Assembly: GCF_002775205.1 (NCBI RefSeq)
Contig: NC_036461.1
Coordinates: forward strand, 10,949,015-11,013,014
DNA length: 64,000 bases
Source of the DNA: Xiphophorus maculatus
Lineage: Eukaryota > Chordata > Actinopteri > Cyprinodontiformes > Poeciliidae
Direction: 5' to 3'
Shown here: one piece after another, positions 20,282 to 35,200 of the stretch
Position numbering within the stretch: position 1 is the first letter of the stretch
Layout of the letters: every line of letters begins with the position of its first letter
The notes under the pieces: model-generated
Seen by the model: the letters and a program-made list of their open reading frames with translations, nothing else
The model's database searches: none
What the model was told of the DNA's origin: nothing
Position numbers and translations under genes: made by a program

Positions 20282-23200
20282 CTGAGGAAAAACAAAACAG
20301 CAACATGCAAGGGAGTGGCGGGGGTGTACAACGCACAAAGACAGACAAGACACCATACAGACGACAGGAGAAATGAAGGAAATCAGAACATGAAGGGGGA
20401 GGTGATTGGATAAGAGGGAGAAAGAGAAATAAATGTTAGTAGCATTGTTAGAAATGCAGAAAACACAAAAGAGAAAACCCAAAGGCAGAGCTACTCAATC
20501 CCCACTTCATGGTTTATTTATCTGTAATGTATCGGTCTGGGTTAGGACTTCAACTTTGCTACAGAATTAGCTTAAACCCCAACAGCCAGTTATCACCAGA
20601 GTGTAATCATCAGCTGAACAAAGGTGACAGCCTTTCATTCCACAGCACTCAAGAGACCTTCTGACGAAAAGAGCAAAGGTCAGGCCTCAACTGCTCACCT
20701 TTCTGTCTCAATGTCACTGACCTAAAAAGAACAGATGACACTTGTGACTCCAAAACAACGGAACTCGTTTCCCCCCCAATAACATTTCTATTAATGGCTC
20801 TTTATAGGTTTTCACATGTTGTGGTCAGATGTATTTAACTGGGATTTTAACCAACAAACATGTACGTTGTTGTGAACTAGAAGAAAAGGAATACATGGTT
20901 TTCAAAATGTTTTTCCAAATTAAAGCTGAAGTTTTCAGCATTTGAATTCACCTCCATTTACTCTGATGTTCCTAAAATAAAATCCAGAGCAAGTTTCAGA
21001 ACTTATCTACGTAGTAAAAAGACTAACGCACGCAGCAGGTCAGGGATAAAGTTGTGGAGAAGTTTTTAAAACATCCCAATCTCTGAATCTCTCAGAGCAT
21101 TATTCAATCATCTAGACAGAGCATGGCATACTAAAATGGGCATCGACATAAACATAGAGGCTTGACAAGAAGAGCTTCATTTAAAGAAACAGAAACGGAT
21201 TTTTTTTGCCTATATACAAAGTCCCTACTGTATGTGTGGAAAGAAAAACACTGCATGTTGCAGGGAATAAAGTGTTAGATGCTGCAAAAGATTTAGTTCT
21301 GCAGGGAAGCTTCTGAAGAAGTACCCAGAAACCCAGAGGTTTAGATCAAAGCATGTTCATAGTTCTAGTTAAAGTACAGACATAATGGGCAACAATTTCA
21401 GCTAAAATGTGCAAATCGATGAAGATATACCCCAAAAGTACCTATAGGTATTATCATAACTATAGGTCAGTGTTTATTTTCAACGGTGAGTTGAAAATAA
21501 ATTGACCTCACAGAATTTGGATTTTTATTTGTTAAAAAATTGACACAGCCATGAATATTTGTTTATTCACTACACAATTCTTCACACCTGAAATCCAAAC
21601 AAAATACAGGCAAATTTGTGGTTTTTAATGTTATGAAAAGTGCCGCATTCTATGTGCAATACAGAAACCTCAGTCTGCTGTGTTCGCACCTTTAAGTAGA
21701 AAAAGAAAGTCAAACATCACTTAATTTTACTTTCCTTATAAACAATATTAACCAAGCGCCTCAGCACTTTCCCTTAGAAGCAATCGACAGAACAAGCAGG
21801 GACAAGACTGCTCAGACCAGCCTTGAACTGCAGGTGATCCAGAGAAAATGTGTTTTGGTTTGCTGACATGCAGCCATGATGACACAACAAACGTTTATAT
21901 TTAAGAACTTAAGCTTTTATTTATGGTTCTCCTCTGCATCCCAACTTCACTCAGTTTCACCGATTACCCTTGGAAAACGGCATAGTCAGACTGCAGCATG
22001 GAATTCATTTCTCAGTATTTTTCTTTTTTTGTTTGTTTCATCATCATAGATTGTTGTCATGTATCCGATCGCTTCAGAGTCATAAATTGAGATCCAAGAT
22101 ATTCATTTGAAAAGACCACTTAAAAAATGCATTACAAAGGTTTCTGGTGAAGATTTATTTATTTTTAAATCCATTGTGAATTAAAGATCTTCACTAATAT
22201 AATTTAATATTAGTAGTGAGTATAATATATTCTGCAGTGGTATGTTGGCATTTTAAAACCTCTGGCATGTGGTTGCATTTCTTTTACTTCAACTCCTTTT
22301 ATACAGTAAGATTGATCAGATTTATATGTCTTAAAATCTATAAAAGATTTTCAAGCCAAATCTTGTATATAAATTCTCTTGTGAGGGTTTGGGAAAGGCA
22401 GCAAACTCAGCAATAAAATCACTTTGACATGTTTATTTGTTGCTTTGTCTTAAGGCCCTTGTAGTTCCATCACAGCTGTACTATCTAGAAGGTTTGAGAA
22501 ATTAATACCAATAAATTCCTCTGAGAATAAATAAAATGACAAAAAATGTGATGCAACAAGTCAGATGTTCACACTTCAGAGCTATTACAAGGTTTTTGCA
22601 GGGAACTTGGAGTTAAATCTTAAAGTTTGAAATCAGACCAATTTAAATTTAAATAACTGAACTAATAATGCATATTTAACTTCACAAGGCAAGAAAACAT
22701 TTTTAAACCTAAATTTGTGTGCTTTGGCAAGTGAGCTTTAGACCAAAGCGGTCAAACTTCAGCACAAACCCTGAGCAGTTAGTTTCATAAAAGTTACTGG
22801 TGCACATTTTAACAGAATACTGAACTAGATATAAATAAACCCATCCTGGCTGAAGAAGGCAGTGGTGAATAATGTAAGAAGACTATGTTGATTTTAACTG
22901 CCTAAACATTCAATAAATTGGTTTTAGCAGTAGTGGAGAAAGCTGCATTTCTGGGGATGAATTTTTGTTTCCTTCATTCTCACAGCAGAACATCCACATA
23001 CTGTACCTCTGCCAGAACTACAAACCATGAAATTTGTTTTTTAAATTAGTTATTTTTCCTTACAAAAGTACAAATTTAATATTTCTACTAATGTAATTTA
23101 AGACCTAGTAACAATAAGTTGCCTCCATTTAATTAGAATTACAAAATGTAATATTTTTACAAGATCTTGCAGAAACCCTGTGGTACAAAACATCCGTTCC

Positions 23201-26200
23201 CCATTTATTTACTTACTTACTTAGTTTGTAGTTATTCAATTTTAAAAGGTCTTAATATGAGACAAACCTCACAAGTCAGTGATGTTTATCTCCCATTTAG
23301 GTTTTCTAAATGGAAGATAAACACTTTATAGAGTCCAGCCTGAGCAAGAAACTAGAATTAAAAACTGTCTCTTTCTGAGTGACATTTTTCACTAGAGATC
23401 TGAGCTGTTATGACAAAGAAAAAGTCATGCAACTGAAGGAAGGAAATTGGGCAGTAAAACTGAAAATAATGTGGGTTTAACAGTCTCTCATGGTGAAATG
23501 ATCAACACAGAAATAGTGGTTGACCACATTGGTCTCTGGATGTCAGAGACCAATGTGAAAGGAAGTAAGGGTGAAAACTGAATCATGACATAAACAACAG
23601 GTTTTTTCCATCCTACTCAGAGATGTTTAGATTTTATCTAATTAAAGACTGGAGTCAATGTTCAGGTGGCGACACAAAGAAGTGCTTAGGCCTCTCCTCA
23701 ACTGAGGCGAATCCAGAACGGAGGGGTTTGTTATCAAGGTGTGACGTGCCTTCATATTATCCATCGTTACCATAGCAACAGCTTAAAAGGCCCCTCTCTG
23801 CATGGCAGCCTGTCAGGCTTCTGAGCAGCTTCACAGACAAAACACATCACAAGGAAGCGGAGCTTTCATCGTCAGACAAATGGAAACATCTAGATGCGTT
23901 TTGAAACTCCGCTAAAAATGGCAAACCCAACATGCGACAAAACAAGGGAACATATGCGATTTGTTTACTTGGCTCCAAACACATCTTGGTGTTACATAAT
24001 AGAAGTGGACTATTGTCTGGATGACTGGTAAGAACTTTTGTAATGCGATGCAATGTTTACAGGCCAGCTATAGCAGACAGATGGCCGTTATTTGTGGATG
24101 CACTAACGTAGGGGAATGCACCTTCGGCTTTCCTCCCAACACACACATCCGACGTTGAGACAGCTCACACTCATGAAAAAGCAAGTATGATGAGGTCAAG
24201 ATTGGTGAGAACAAAGAGGACAACTGTGGTGCACAGTGGAAGAAGTGAAAAGGCGAGATTGCAATGTGTGAGGTAAACACCAGTTGCCTCCATTCAAGCG
24301 TCAGAGTGACACAGACATCGCCTGAACAACACCAACTACATTCTCCCAAACTGACGCTACTTTAAAGAAAAGGGTTGTTGACTTTTGGAGCACAATGGAC
24401 CGACTCATTGTCCAACTCATGTCGCTCTGCAATGTGGAGATTTTCAGCGTGGTGGCAGGGAAAAAAAACCCAAAACACTCAGCACTGCTTCTGTTGACCT
24501 AATTTACAAGCAACACTGAGCGTCTCCTACTCAGCTGAAATTATTGCTGACTTGCTCGCTGGAATCCAGAGCAAAACCATCAATTTAAATCTAGAGAGAA
24601 ACACCAACTAGATTTACTTTCTCTGATGTGAGCAATAAAGATGAGTGGAGTTTGTTGTGTGGTGGGTTATTTAGTGAAATTAACCACATGTGGACAAATA
24701 GCTTAAATTATCTTGGGTTGTTTTGTAAAAATATGCGCAACATCTTCAAATTTAAGCACGTCTTTTCCTGTTTTCAGTCAGTTACGATCACCAAAATTAT
24801 TTATATTTGTTATATGCCAGAAAAATAAGGCAACTTAATGCTTGCACACTAAAATTAACCCACCTTTACACAACTTGGAAAAACTCAGAAGATCATGGGT
24901 TTGTAAGCCACTGATAAAATAATCCACATTATTTGAGTTTATCGGAGGCACGCCTATTGACATTTTTAAGGCAACACCTCAAACACACTCCTTCCTTGTG
25001 ATATCATAAATACAAGAAAACTAAAGAAATCAGCTAAAACACCAGGAACACAAGTCATGGCTCCAAACGTGTGGTTCAGCAATAAATTAAACAATTTATT
25101 ATCTTTAATTATCTAGCTATGAACAATACACAAATCTGTGTGTGTACCCTTAGAAGTGTTTCCTTATTTTAGCATATTTAGAGTTCTTCAAAACCAGTAA
25201 TACCTTTATGAAATGTTCCCAAATCCTAAGAACCCTCCACAAACTGCAGTGTGTTGTGTTAGGATTTGTGTCATAGCTTAACACAGAATAGAGCATAATT
25301 TTGAATTGAAAGAAAAGGCATGCATCAATGATTAAATACAATAAAAAATATCTGAAGTATGGGCATATTTGTATTTTATACGTTGTAAAACAACTTTTCA
25401 CAGCAATTACAGATGCAAGGCCTAAGCAATTCTATTATGTATATGCTTTGATCTAAACCAAAATCAACAAACCAGAGAGGCATTTTTGCCTTTGGTTCAG
25501 CTAAACATAATGTGCTCAGAAGGAATCTGAAAAAAAAAATAGCTTATTTTAACTCGTACCCACGATATGAAGATTTAGATTTTTCAAGTAAAGAACAATT
25601 TTATTCTTATTTTTAGTTTTCAAACATTTTTCTTCAAAAGAATATTCAATCTTTAAAAAAATTACTTTATAAAAAAGGAATATTTTTTATAAAGTATTCT
25701 TTGTCATTCTTTGTGGAAATATTGAACATATTGCTTGAAAACACCTTAGAAAAACTGCAAAAGTTAGGATTTATTTTTAACCATCTTCACATTTTAAAAT
25801 TAAATTCTTTGACCAGAGCTGCCAAGAGCGATGTTACTAAAGTGTCACATGCAGTTTGCTGCTCTGTGCAACAGAGATTAGAAAAGATTTGTTCAATTGA
25901 AATAGTGAGATGGCAAGGGGATCCTGTTTTCACCTCTGCTCCATTTTTGACAAAACTCTGCACGTAAACCAGCTGAGCACAACTGTATAAACATCCACAT
26001 CAACTGGTGAAACGCAAATCTGTATTTTTCACTTTTATTAAATCTCCCTGAGGAAACAAGAGGGGTCTCAGGTCTGTGTCTTACCATGTGGCTTTGCTGG
26101 GAATGGGTGGCACCATACATTGTGATGCCATTGGTAGGAGGTGCCATCTGTGGTGCGTCTGCTTCGATGAAGCCTCGTCTGTCAATGAGACTGCAGAGAA

Positions 26201-29200
26201 ATGCAAGAATAGATGAGCTAAAGGTAACACAGCAAACAGCATAGCAGAGCAGCAAGACTCAAAGATTATCTTTATTAAAACCATGATAATCTAATAAGAC
26301 ATTAAAGTTAGATAAACCGTCATAATTCCTTCAAGGTAGAGAGAATTATGACAGGTGAAATGACCCTTTATGTGCAAACACTGTAAATACTTTGATGCAT
26401 AAAGTTGTGCACAAACTCTATTATTCAAGTCTTGACCAAGAGAGAGGCTGAGCGAGCACAGACCCCCATATTTCCGCCAACAGAGATCCATAAAACCAGA
26501 ACTTGGTGATAAATCACTGCAGTCCTGCAGTGGGGCAGTGGAGTGAATCATTGTTTCTGTCCCATCGTTAATGCTGCAGAGCCCTGACGCGGCTGCTTAG
26601 ACACCAACCTGCTGAACTCTGGTATGCACATGCACACGTGAGCGCTAATGGGCTACATACAGCACACAGAGGCCATTTATCAACCAGACAGAGGTTGATC
26701 AGATACAGAGTAATATCTAGCAGACAAGCATGCAGCTAGAGAGTTGTTAAACTGCATAAACAGGATAATCATTTCACACAAGGAAGTCTGGACAGACAGT
26801 TTCAGTGGGGCTGAGTTGGCTGCAGGGAAAAATGTTTTTCTCAGAATCAGAAATCAACTAAAAGGAGAACGCAGCAGCAGCCTGAGTTACATTAAAACAC
26901 ACATTTAAAGGCACCATTCAAGGTCTCAGCAGAGAATGCTAAACGACGACCTGCGCATAAGAATGTGAGAGGCGGTACTGCTTGCTTGGACTTTAGACGA
27001 GGGGAGATGTTCCCATAATACTGTTGGATCCAGCTGCATGGTGCCTGTGGCCACAAACACAGACACAAATGCCCAGATGGCAGCCACCTGTGCACTGAGG
27101 ACTCTCCTCACCACCCACAGGAATCATTACTGGAGATTTATTGCTTGAGACGGCCAGAGCACAGTGCACCCAAACGGCTTATTAGGAAAGTCTCTAAAAG
27201 CCTTCAACAGAACTTTTCTTAGTTTGCATTATGGTGTGGGCATCTATGGATACATTTATATGACAAACATATTACAGAACCACAAAGTCTTGGGCGTTTG
27301 TAGTAATTTTAGAACACCTTCAGCTTTTCAAGGATTCAGATTGTCACAACCAGTAATCACCACTGTGGTAAATTACCAAAGGGAGCTTTTACATCCCTTC
27401 GTAAGGTGCTGGACTGTTTAAAGTTTTTTTTTTTTTTTTTTTTTTACATCTTTTGAGTCTCATTTCTTTAAAAAAAAAAAAGAAAAGGGAACAGCAGTCA
27501 GGAAAGACACTCAATAACAGCTATCTGTTCAGTCAGTGCTCAGTAATCAGGGAAAGGCCACCAAGAACCACAGCTTGAAAGAAATCTGAACGGTTGTTCA
27601 AACTACTGAAGCAATGAGCAGTGCTTAAAGTCACATGGAGAGGAAAACATAGCTGTGACAGCTGGCTCGTAAATGACCAGAAAAAGGATGAAATCTAACA
27701 AGTCTAAAAAGCTTTGATCTTGGATGTGGTTAGAATAGGCCTGAAATTGTTTACACTCTTCCTGTTTCGTCTTTGCTAAGTTTAGAAAAAGGCTGCCTGG
27801 AGGCTCATTTCAAAGAAGTTCCTCACATCAAACAGAGTCTTAATGGACCGTTTCAAAGTTGGCCTCTGGAGAAAACTAAGAATTACAATGAGGGGAAAAA
27901 GGAGTTAATTATTTCAGTAAAAAGAGAAAAAAATACATAAAATAAGACAGACAAGGACCTCAAAATCCAGGACATATCTTGAGTGAGACCTTTAAATGTC
28001 ACTTTCACAGTGGGGTTGCGAAATAGATTGGCTCTGTTTATATGATGGGTGACAACCATGTATATGCTGAACAGGTTATAATGTGGGCATCTGGAAACTT
28101 GCAAACAAGCTCATAAAAACACATCGACACACTCGTCATACCTTGGTGGCAGGGGTCCACAAAGCGCCATACAGCAGTTGGTGAATATATTGCCAGAGCT
28201 GTAAGGGTTGTAGTTGTCCTTCCCTCTTTTAGAAGACCACGACCCTTTTATCTGGAAGAGATGGCACATCTTAAACAAGCAGGCATTTAGAGTCATGTCC
28301 AAACAGAACATGTGATGCAGTGTTGTATGTGCCACCAACACTGAAAGTGTTGGTGGCACATACAGAGTTCAAGTAAGTGTCCTTGACATTATTAACAACA
28401 TGCAGTAGCGAGCAGAATGGACTGCACCAAGCTGCGATAACATTTTCTCTGCTCTGAGTTGAAAAGAATCCAGAGCTCAAGCTGTGTGCACATGTTAGGA
28501 GTGAGCATCAACAAACTATATTTCTCGTGGAGCCTATCCTACGGCAAGGTTACTCATGTCAAGTAAATAAACACAAACTAAGGATACATTTTGAGTAGGA
28601 CTTGTTCATAAAACATGAGTTTTTACACTTTAAATAACTGGTTCCCAAACCTTGCAGACTCTTTCACCTACAATAGCAGTGGGACCCTGTTGTAACCAGG
28701 GGTTGACACCAGAAACATCATCAATTATTAATATATTATATTTATTCTTTTGGGAATACTCATTTATTTTTATTTGTTATAACAGATCTGGGAACATCCA
28801 GCCATTTAAAGGTTTTCAATCTACCCGCATTAATAAAAACAACAACAACACCAAAAAACATAACTCTGAATACAATTCCAAATATCCTACTTTGATTTAG
28901 AAAAAAAAACCTGCATTTATTTTAAGTCTTTTTTTAAAAGGCAGTGCCACCAAATACTAGAGATTGTATGGAATAAATAGAAAAATTCACTAAAATATTT
29001 CCCGCTATTTGTGCATATAGCAAGCAGAAATAATGTTGGTAAACAGGAAAGGTTTAGTCAGATTTAATGTCAGACAGTGAGTATAAAGATCTCCACTCCC
29101 ATTTTATTTCAATTTAATAATACCTAATTAATCCAAAAACATCAAGAGCAAAACATGTTGATTTGTGATCGATCACAAATCGCCTTGAATAAATACTTTT

Positions 29201-32200
29201 GTAAAACTCATTCAATGTTCATACTCACATCTTCATTTGTGGTCTGATTGGAGCTGATCAGGTAGGTATGGAAGCCTGAGAGGCCCACTATGGACCAGAC
29301 AGAGAAAAAACACACCACCACCTCCAGCACAGTGACACCATCAAGGTTAAGGAATCATTTTCAACAACACTACGGACGACAATGTTAAAAGCTCAGACTG
29401 GTACATAACAGACCCATTTGGAGCCAAGATGGACTATAAAAATGCAGCTGTAGCAGAGACTATACTGACCTACAGCCTGAAGGCCGTCCACTTGCCAACA
29501 CTTCCCAGTTAGCAGTTCATTTGGATCTAGCTGTAGAGCGCAACTCATTTCATGTGCTCACTTGAGAGCCCACAATACATAAACACTTGGAGAAAATCAT
29601 TTCACATTAACAGAACTCAATGACAAAGACCCCTTAGGCCGGGCATGTACTACATCTTAGGGTAGTCTCTGTAAGAGTGTATTTTATTCTGAAAACACAC
29701 AAAGATTCAGATTGTACTACTTCATAATTTATTGTCTCAAGGAAGTGCCAGAGGTGGTTACTCACAGACATAGAGTCTGTACTTTAAAATCCTTCAAAAC
29801 TCAATTAATCTTTAACCTTGTGTTTTTTTTTCACCCATCAATATCTTCCCTGCAAGCAAAGTCAAAGCACATCACTAATTTATTGGTACAAAGAATTGCA
29901 CTGATACTAACAACAGTCATTTTTCCTTTGGCAGGACATCATCAGGTTAGCAAACCCTCTGCCAGAAAAAGTTCTCACTCAAGAACAGAGAAAGGGGATA
30001 TTTAAATATTTAAACATGCTGTCTACTGTATGTCATTAGGAGTGAATAATTTGCACACCTGGCATCCTTTACATCCTATATTAAAAAAATATATCAAAGT
30101 CCTCATCTCTTTTGTTCTGGATAAACCTGGCATATTTTATTGTTTTGATTTAAAGGCAAAACAGCTTTTTATCAAACTTCCACAGAATAGCTGGCAAAGA
30201 TTTAATTAAAATGGCAACGATTAACAGCTGAAAGTCAATTCCAAACGGTATGAGGAGAAACTTTGCTGCAATTAGTGTCTGGATCCCACAAAGTTTAACA
30301 AAAACATCTTTAATGTTGCATTAAGTCTTATATTATTGTTAAGAGAGAAAAGCTAATGAAATCAGTGTCATTTTAAAATTAAAGAAAACAAAACAGAGTT
30401 GCTTGTGTTTGTTTTTAGTAAGCTCGAAAAACAATAAACAGATGCAGGTTGTTCAAACAGGCAGTATAACAGCATACAGTTAATAGAGAAGCAAAATTAA
30501 TTGCAATTTGATTTAGAGTAACTGGAAGTATATCAGAAAGATGATGAAGGTGTAGACAAAGCTACATATTTCTGCCATAAATGTAGTAGGTACTAAAATG
30601 GAAACAAAGTTATACAAGAAAAAAAACATGCATTTTATCCTGGTGAAAATAACATCCACATACAGTATGTAGCATCCTCCAAAATAGATCTAATAAAATA
30701 AATTTAATTCAGGATGTTTTAGATTAACAAAATCTGTTGCAACTTTTAAAGAAAAATGTTGCAGACTGTCAAACAAACAGAACATATAGTAATGTGAAGA
30801 CAGGACGTTGTTTCCAGTCATGATAGATATTTTTAAACTTTGAAGTCTGAATCTAAAATTATTTTAGGGGAAAAAAATATATTATTGGTTGTTTAACAAA
30901 GCATTGCTCTGTTTGCCACAAGCCCTCTCCTGATTGGCTGATCAGGTCTTTCTGATGTCTCCTCCCCTGAGAGCTCCAGATCTTAAGACTCAATCTCCAT
31001 CAGACACTGCATTTATTTTTGAATAAAACTGCACGTCTGTGTCATGTACCCTGGACGTGCTTAGTGTGCTTCCTTCAAATCCAACTCAATCCCAACCGTA
31101 AAGAGAGATACCATAAAGACACCCAGACTACTGACTCAGGCAGAAGTTTTGAATGAAAAAGCAGCAGCTTGAACCAAGATTTCCGCATTAGTCAAGCTGT
31201 AGATGGCAGTGAGGGAACCACAGCACAGATGTTTCTGTAAATGAGACCACAGAACAATTTCAGGTCATATAAATCACTCTTCAGTTCTATTCCTGCTGTT
31301 CTGGTGCTTAAAGCTGATGAAACAAATTATTTTGAAGCCTCGGTCATCTCCCTTTTTAATTTCCCTTCTTAAATAAATGCAGAATTTAGACATAAAATGA
31401 TGCCTGCGGGGGTTCCAATCCTCAAAGCAGTCATCAGGGGGTTTGATTCCCGACCCTCAGACATCTGCTCCATGTCTTTTCCATTTCTCTCTCTGCCCAT
31501 TTCCTGTAAGATCACTGCCAATAAAGACCACTAACATCACAAAAAAATGTGTGTCGAAAAAACCTATTTATTCACACTAATAAAACCTGAAGCTCTTGGG
31601 AAAAGTTTTGTATGTTTCATCAGTTTAGAGAATATTCTAGACATTACTTCTCTAATCATAAAACTTTCATTTGACCTTGTAGTTTTGGAGTATAAATAGT
31701 TTGGTCTGTCTTTATTATTGTGGTCTTATGGTGGTATTCTATTTTTTAACTTAATTAATAATAAATACAATCTAATAATAATAGAATGGATTAATAATTT
31801 CTTGTTGATTCTTATTTTCTCAGTCGAAGTATAATTATCCTTTGTTGAATTTAAATATATTCCATTCTGAAAATTAAAAGGAAATCTCCACATTTCTCTG
31901 TAAATATGTCAGATTGCTAGATCAAAGGGTCAACAATTTCTGTAGCAAACTGATGTTTAATGATTATGACAGATTGTGGGATTGACTGGGTTTAAAGTCA
32001 TAATGTAATTTAAGATAACTTAATCATACTACAGCCATGATGTTTATTCTGTGGAAGCTGGAAAACCAATTATTTATGGCATTGGCAAAATGTACTGTAC
32101 TGTAATACATTCAGTTTGATGTCCATATTCAGACCTGAAAAAAAGCTGCTGCAAAGTACAGTCAATAATTAAAAATATATCCTATCAGTCACTTTCTTTA

Positions 32201-35200
32201 TATTTTTTGCATTTAGTGCAAAATAACATTCTACTGGCCTTTTTCCAGTGGATTAGAATTTTCTTTGTTGCTTCGTTTATTTATGAAACTGCAGAAAATC
32301 TTTTTTCCAAAAGTGTCATAATTAGCAGTATTAAGGCAATAATCAGACATCAAAGAAATCACTCTTATAAAGCAAATATTCATCAGCTCACACTGTTCAG
32401 GGTTTGGCAAAAGGATATCTTGCAGGACTTTCTTTAAGTGCAGTGAGGAATCCTTTTCGATATGAACCTGTGAACACAGAAAAGCACTTTTTGTGAGACA
32501 TTTAATGCAGTTGCTTTTCTGGAGCATGTGCAAAAGCTCTGGATGCAGTGCTCACTTATAGTATTGTGAAGCAGTAAGTATTTACCCCCTAAACATTTCT
32601 TCTATTTTTGGTTCTGTAAAAAAGCACACTTGCATGTTTCAGATCAAACATTTTTTATGAGACAAAATTAACCTGAGTGAACACAGAAATGCTAGTTAGT
32701 CTTTTGCATCACTGTGTTTTAGCACATTCTTCTTACTGAACCACACTGAATGGTGTTCAAGCATGTGCAATTACTACTTAATTAGATTTAAGTCCAGGCT
32801 TTGACTTTTAATTGTTTGTTTTTATTCCCCCAGAGTCATTCAAATGCAGACTTGCTTCGGACCATTGTTCTGCTGCATAATACAGCAGTACTTGACCTTA
32901 AATCTATGAACTGACACACTCCAGCAGGATTTTCTGCTAGAGAGCAGGATTTATAGTTCTACAGCAAGTTGCCTGAAGCAGTAAAGCAGACCCAAACCTT
33001 CAGACGACCAACACCAGGGTTTGATTGTCTCCATCATGTTCTTTTTCTAATATTCTCCATCTTTTACAGTTTTTTGTTTTTATTTTTAGAACTGACATTG
33101 TCAGGTGTTATACAAGTCACAATACACCTTCATTGGTCCAGTCTTATTTCATTGAAAAACATCTAGAGAGCAGATTTCATAGTTCTACAGCAAGTTGCCT
33201 GATGTGGGATTTGTCAGTCAGCCCTCTCTCATGGCAGAGCAAAAAGGGACGGTGGCCAATATTCACACCTTTGTAGAGGTAGATAACATCGCTTTTAGAT
33301 GCAAGTATCAGCCGATCACCCAAAACATGAGGAAACTGAGAGCAGATGGATCGATGTAGCCCTAAATAGCGGGCAGGCTCTTATTCAGCTGCATGACTGT
33401 GGCAGCTATGTGTGAACTTGATGGATCTTAAAGGTCTCCTTCCTACTGAATTCCTCTATTTTCTCTTGTCCAAACTTTCTCCTCAGATTTAAGGAAGGTA
33501 TTTAGAGCGCAGAACCTGCTCCAGTAAGAAAACTCTTCAGAGAAAGACACTAATGAAGAGCTTGATAAAATAGACTTCTGTATTGCAACATATAATAGTC
33601 TATTATCTGTGTTTTAATATTTCCAGAATCTAGAAAAGTTTATTACTGTTCCAAGTTTTCACCTTTTATGCATCATGTTTTGCTGTGTGGTTTGCCGAAG
33701 TCCCAAATCTTATTAAAGGACCTTAAAACTCCTTCCAGTCTGACAGAGGTAATAACTTTATTTCTCTTGCATTCTTGAATAAATCTGGATTTAGGCAATG
33801 TTGTGGCTTTTTAACATATTTTAGTCTACTTCAGCTGAACTCAGCTTTTGACAAAATGTGCCAAAATTACTTGGAACGTGTTTTCCTCTTTATATATCAA
33901 ACCAGTGTTTACAACTGTTTGATGATCTGAAAGCCATAAATCTTTTACCTGCGGCAAGAAAAGCAAACAGAGAAAATTTGTAAGGAGACAAATACTTTAG
34001 CTTTACTCTAGCTTTAGGAGACAGTTTTAGGAGACATCTTTAAGGTCAATTTTATACTTAAAAAACATCATCAACCATCAGTTAAGCACTATTTAAACAT
34101 CAACTAATACTCCACTACCAATGAGTTGTGGATAAACTAGGTAGGTTTTATCACAACTATATATAACAAATGTAGGACTGAGCTGTGACTCATGGGATCC
34201 AGTGGGAGTAAATCTATAAGTTCCTCAGTAATTGCTCTCAAGAGTTTATTATTATTATTTTTGCTCATTTTTTCCGTCCTCAGATCAAGTTTACACCATA
34301 AAGTATGATTCAAAACCACAAACCCAAAAAGGGCGATGTACTGAGCTGTAAACTGGCTGCTCCCAGCTGGAAGGCCGGTAACGAGCCAGAACTCTGCAGC
34401 TTTTCACACCGCCCACTTACAACCTGCTGGCTTGAAATACTCTGAGAGCGCAGTCAGGAGGAGAGTGTGTGTCTGCACTGTGCCAGTGAGCTACTTACTT
34501 AAAATGATGTGTGTGATGACAAAGGCGAAGATGAAGATGGTGAGGAAGGAGAGGGAAAGGATGAACATGTAGAAGAAACGGTAGTTCCTCCTTCCCACAC
34601 AGTTTCCCACCCAGGGACAGTGGTGGTCAAAACGCTCTGCAAGGACACAGAGAGGGAGATCAGAAAGTTATTGGTGACACAATGAAAACACTGAAGTTTG
34701 AGATCCATCCAAAGCTTAAACAAGAAAAGAAAAGAAAAGAAAAAACAAGATTATAGATGGTTATATAACCCTTGCTGAGAATTTGTGTAAGCCAAAGTCT
34801 TACTGCAAATTAAGCTTCACTGATTGGAGAAAGGGATGCCCCCATCTTGGCTTAGAGATAGACATAACAGAAGTTTAAGATTGACAAGTTGGTCTGAATA
34901 TCTGAAGAATAAGTGTGAATGTTTGTGAAAATAAATAGAAAGATATATTTAAAAAATTACATACGCCAAAAATGGATTTTTTTTTAAAATTTAGCAAATA
35001 CAAGCTGACTGGCGTGGCTATCACGGGACAGAAAATACACCACCGTAAAACAATCAAGATGGTTAATCAAACACTTTCGCAACTTAAGAAATGAAGTGGT
35101 AGTCTTGGTACGTCAATCTGTGAATATTTGACCACATGAGAGATGATAACAAACCAGGTAGAAAGTGTTTAAAAATATTCCACTGAGCTGAAAAGACGTT

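Larger units (their letters stand above)
20282..26084 (-). other. zdhhc14 last intron
   Basis: GT-AG intron of 5.8 kb. It contains an RFX X-box at 23766-23779, inverted repeats at 23284-23322 and 23525-23557, and old repeat fragments near 20800-20905 and 21560-21690. No additional coding region is supported. Confidence 0.8.
28252..29228 (-). other. zdhhc14 intron
   Basis: GT-AG intron. It contains a long inverted repeat (28324-28364) and a perfect 22-bp palindrome (29160-29181). No coding region is supported. Confidence 0.85.

Noticed and set aside
20013-20413. Plus-strand open frames over the zdhhc14 last exon
   Set aside because: They are antisense to a clearly conserved ZDHHC14 tail and have no recognisable domain.
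21186-21196. ISRE-like GAAACAGAAAC in the zdhhc14 last intron
   Set aside because: The motif matches, but it is far from any promoter and such A-rich 10-mers are expected by chance in this composition.
29320-29376. Possible GT-AG acceptors near the zdhhc14 exon at 29331 (gtag near 29376, ggag near 29320)
   Set aside because: The first gives stops or the wrong frame; the second removes conserved residues and breaks the phase. The AC acceptor with a U12 branch point fits both.
30890-31080. Possible LTR-like segment with AATAAA
   Set aside because: No matching second copy, primer-binding site or target duplication could be seen.
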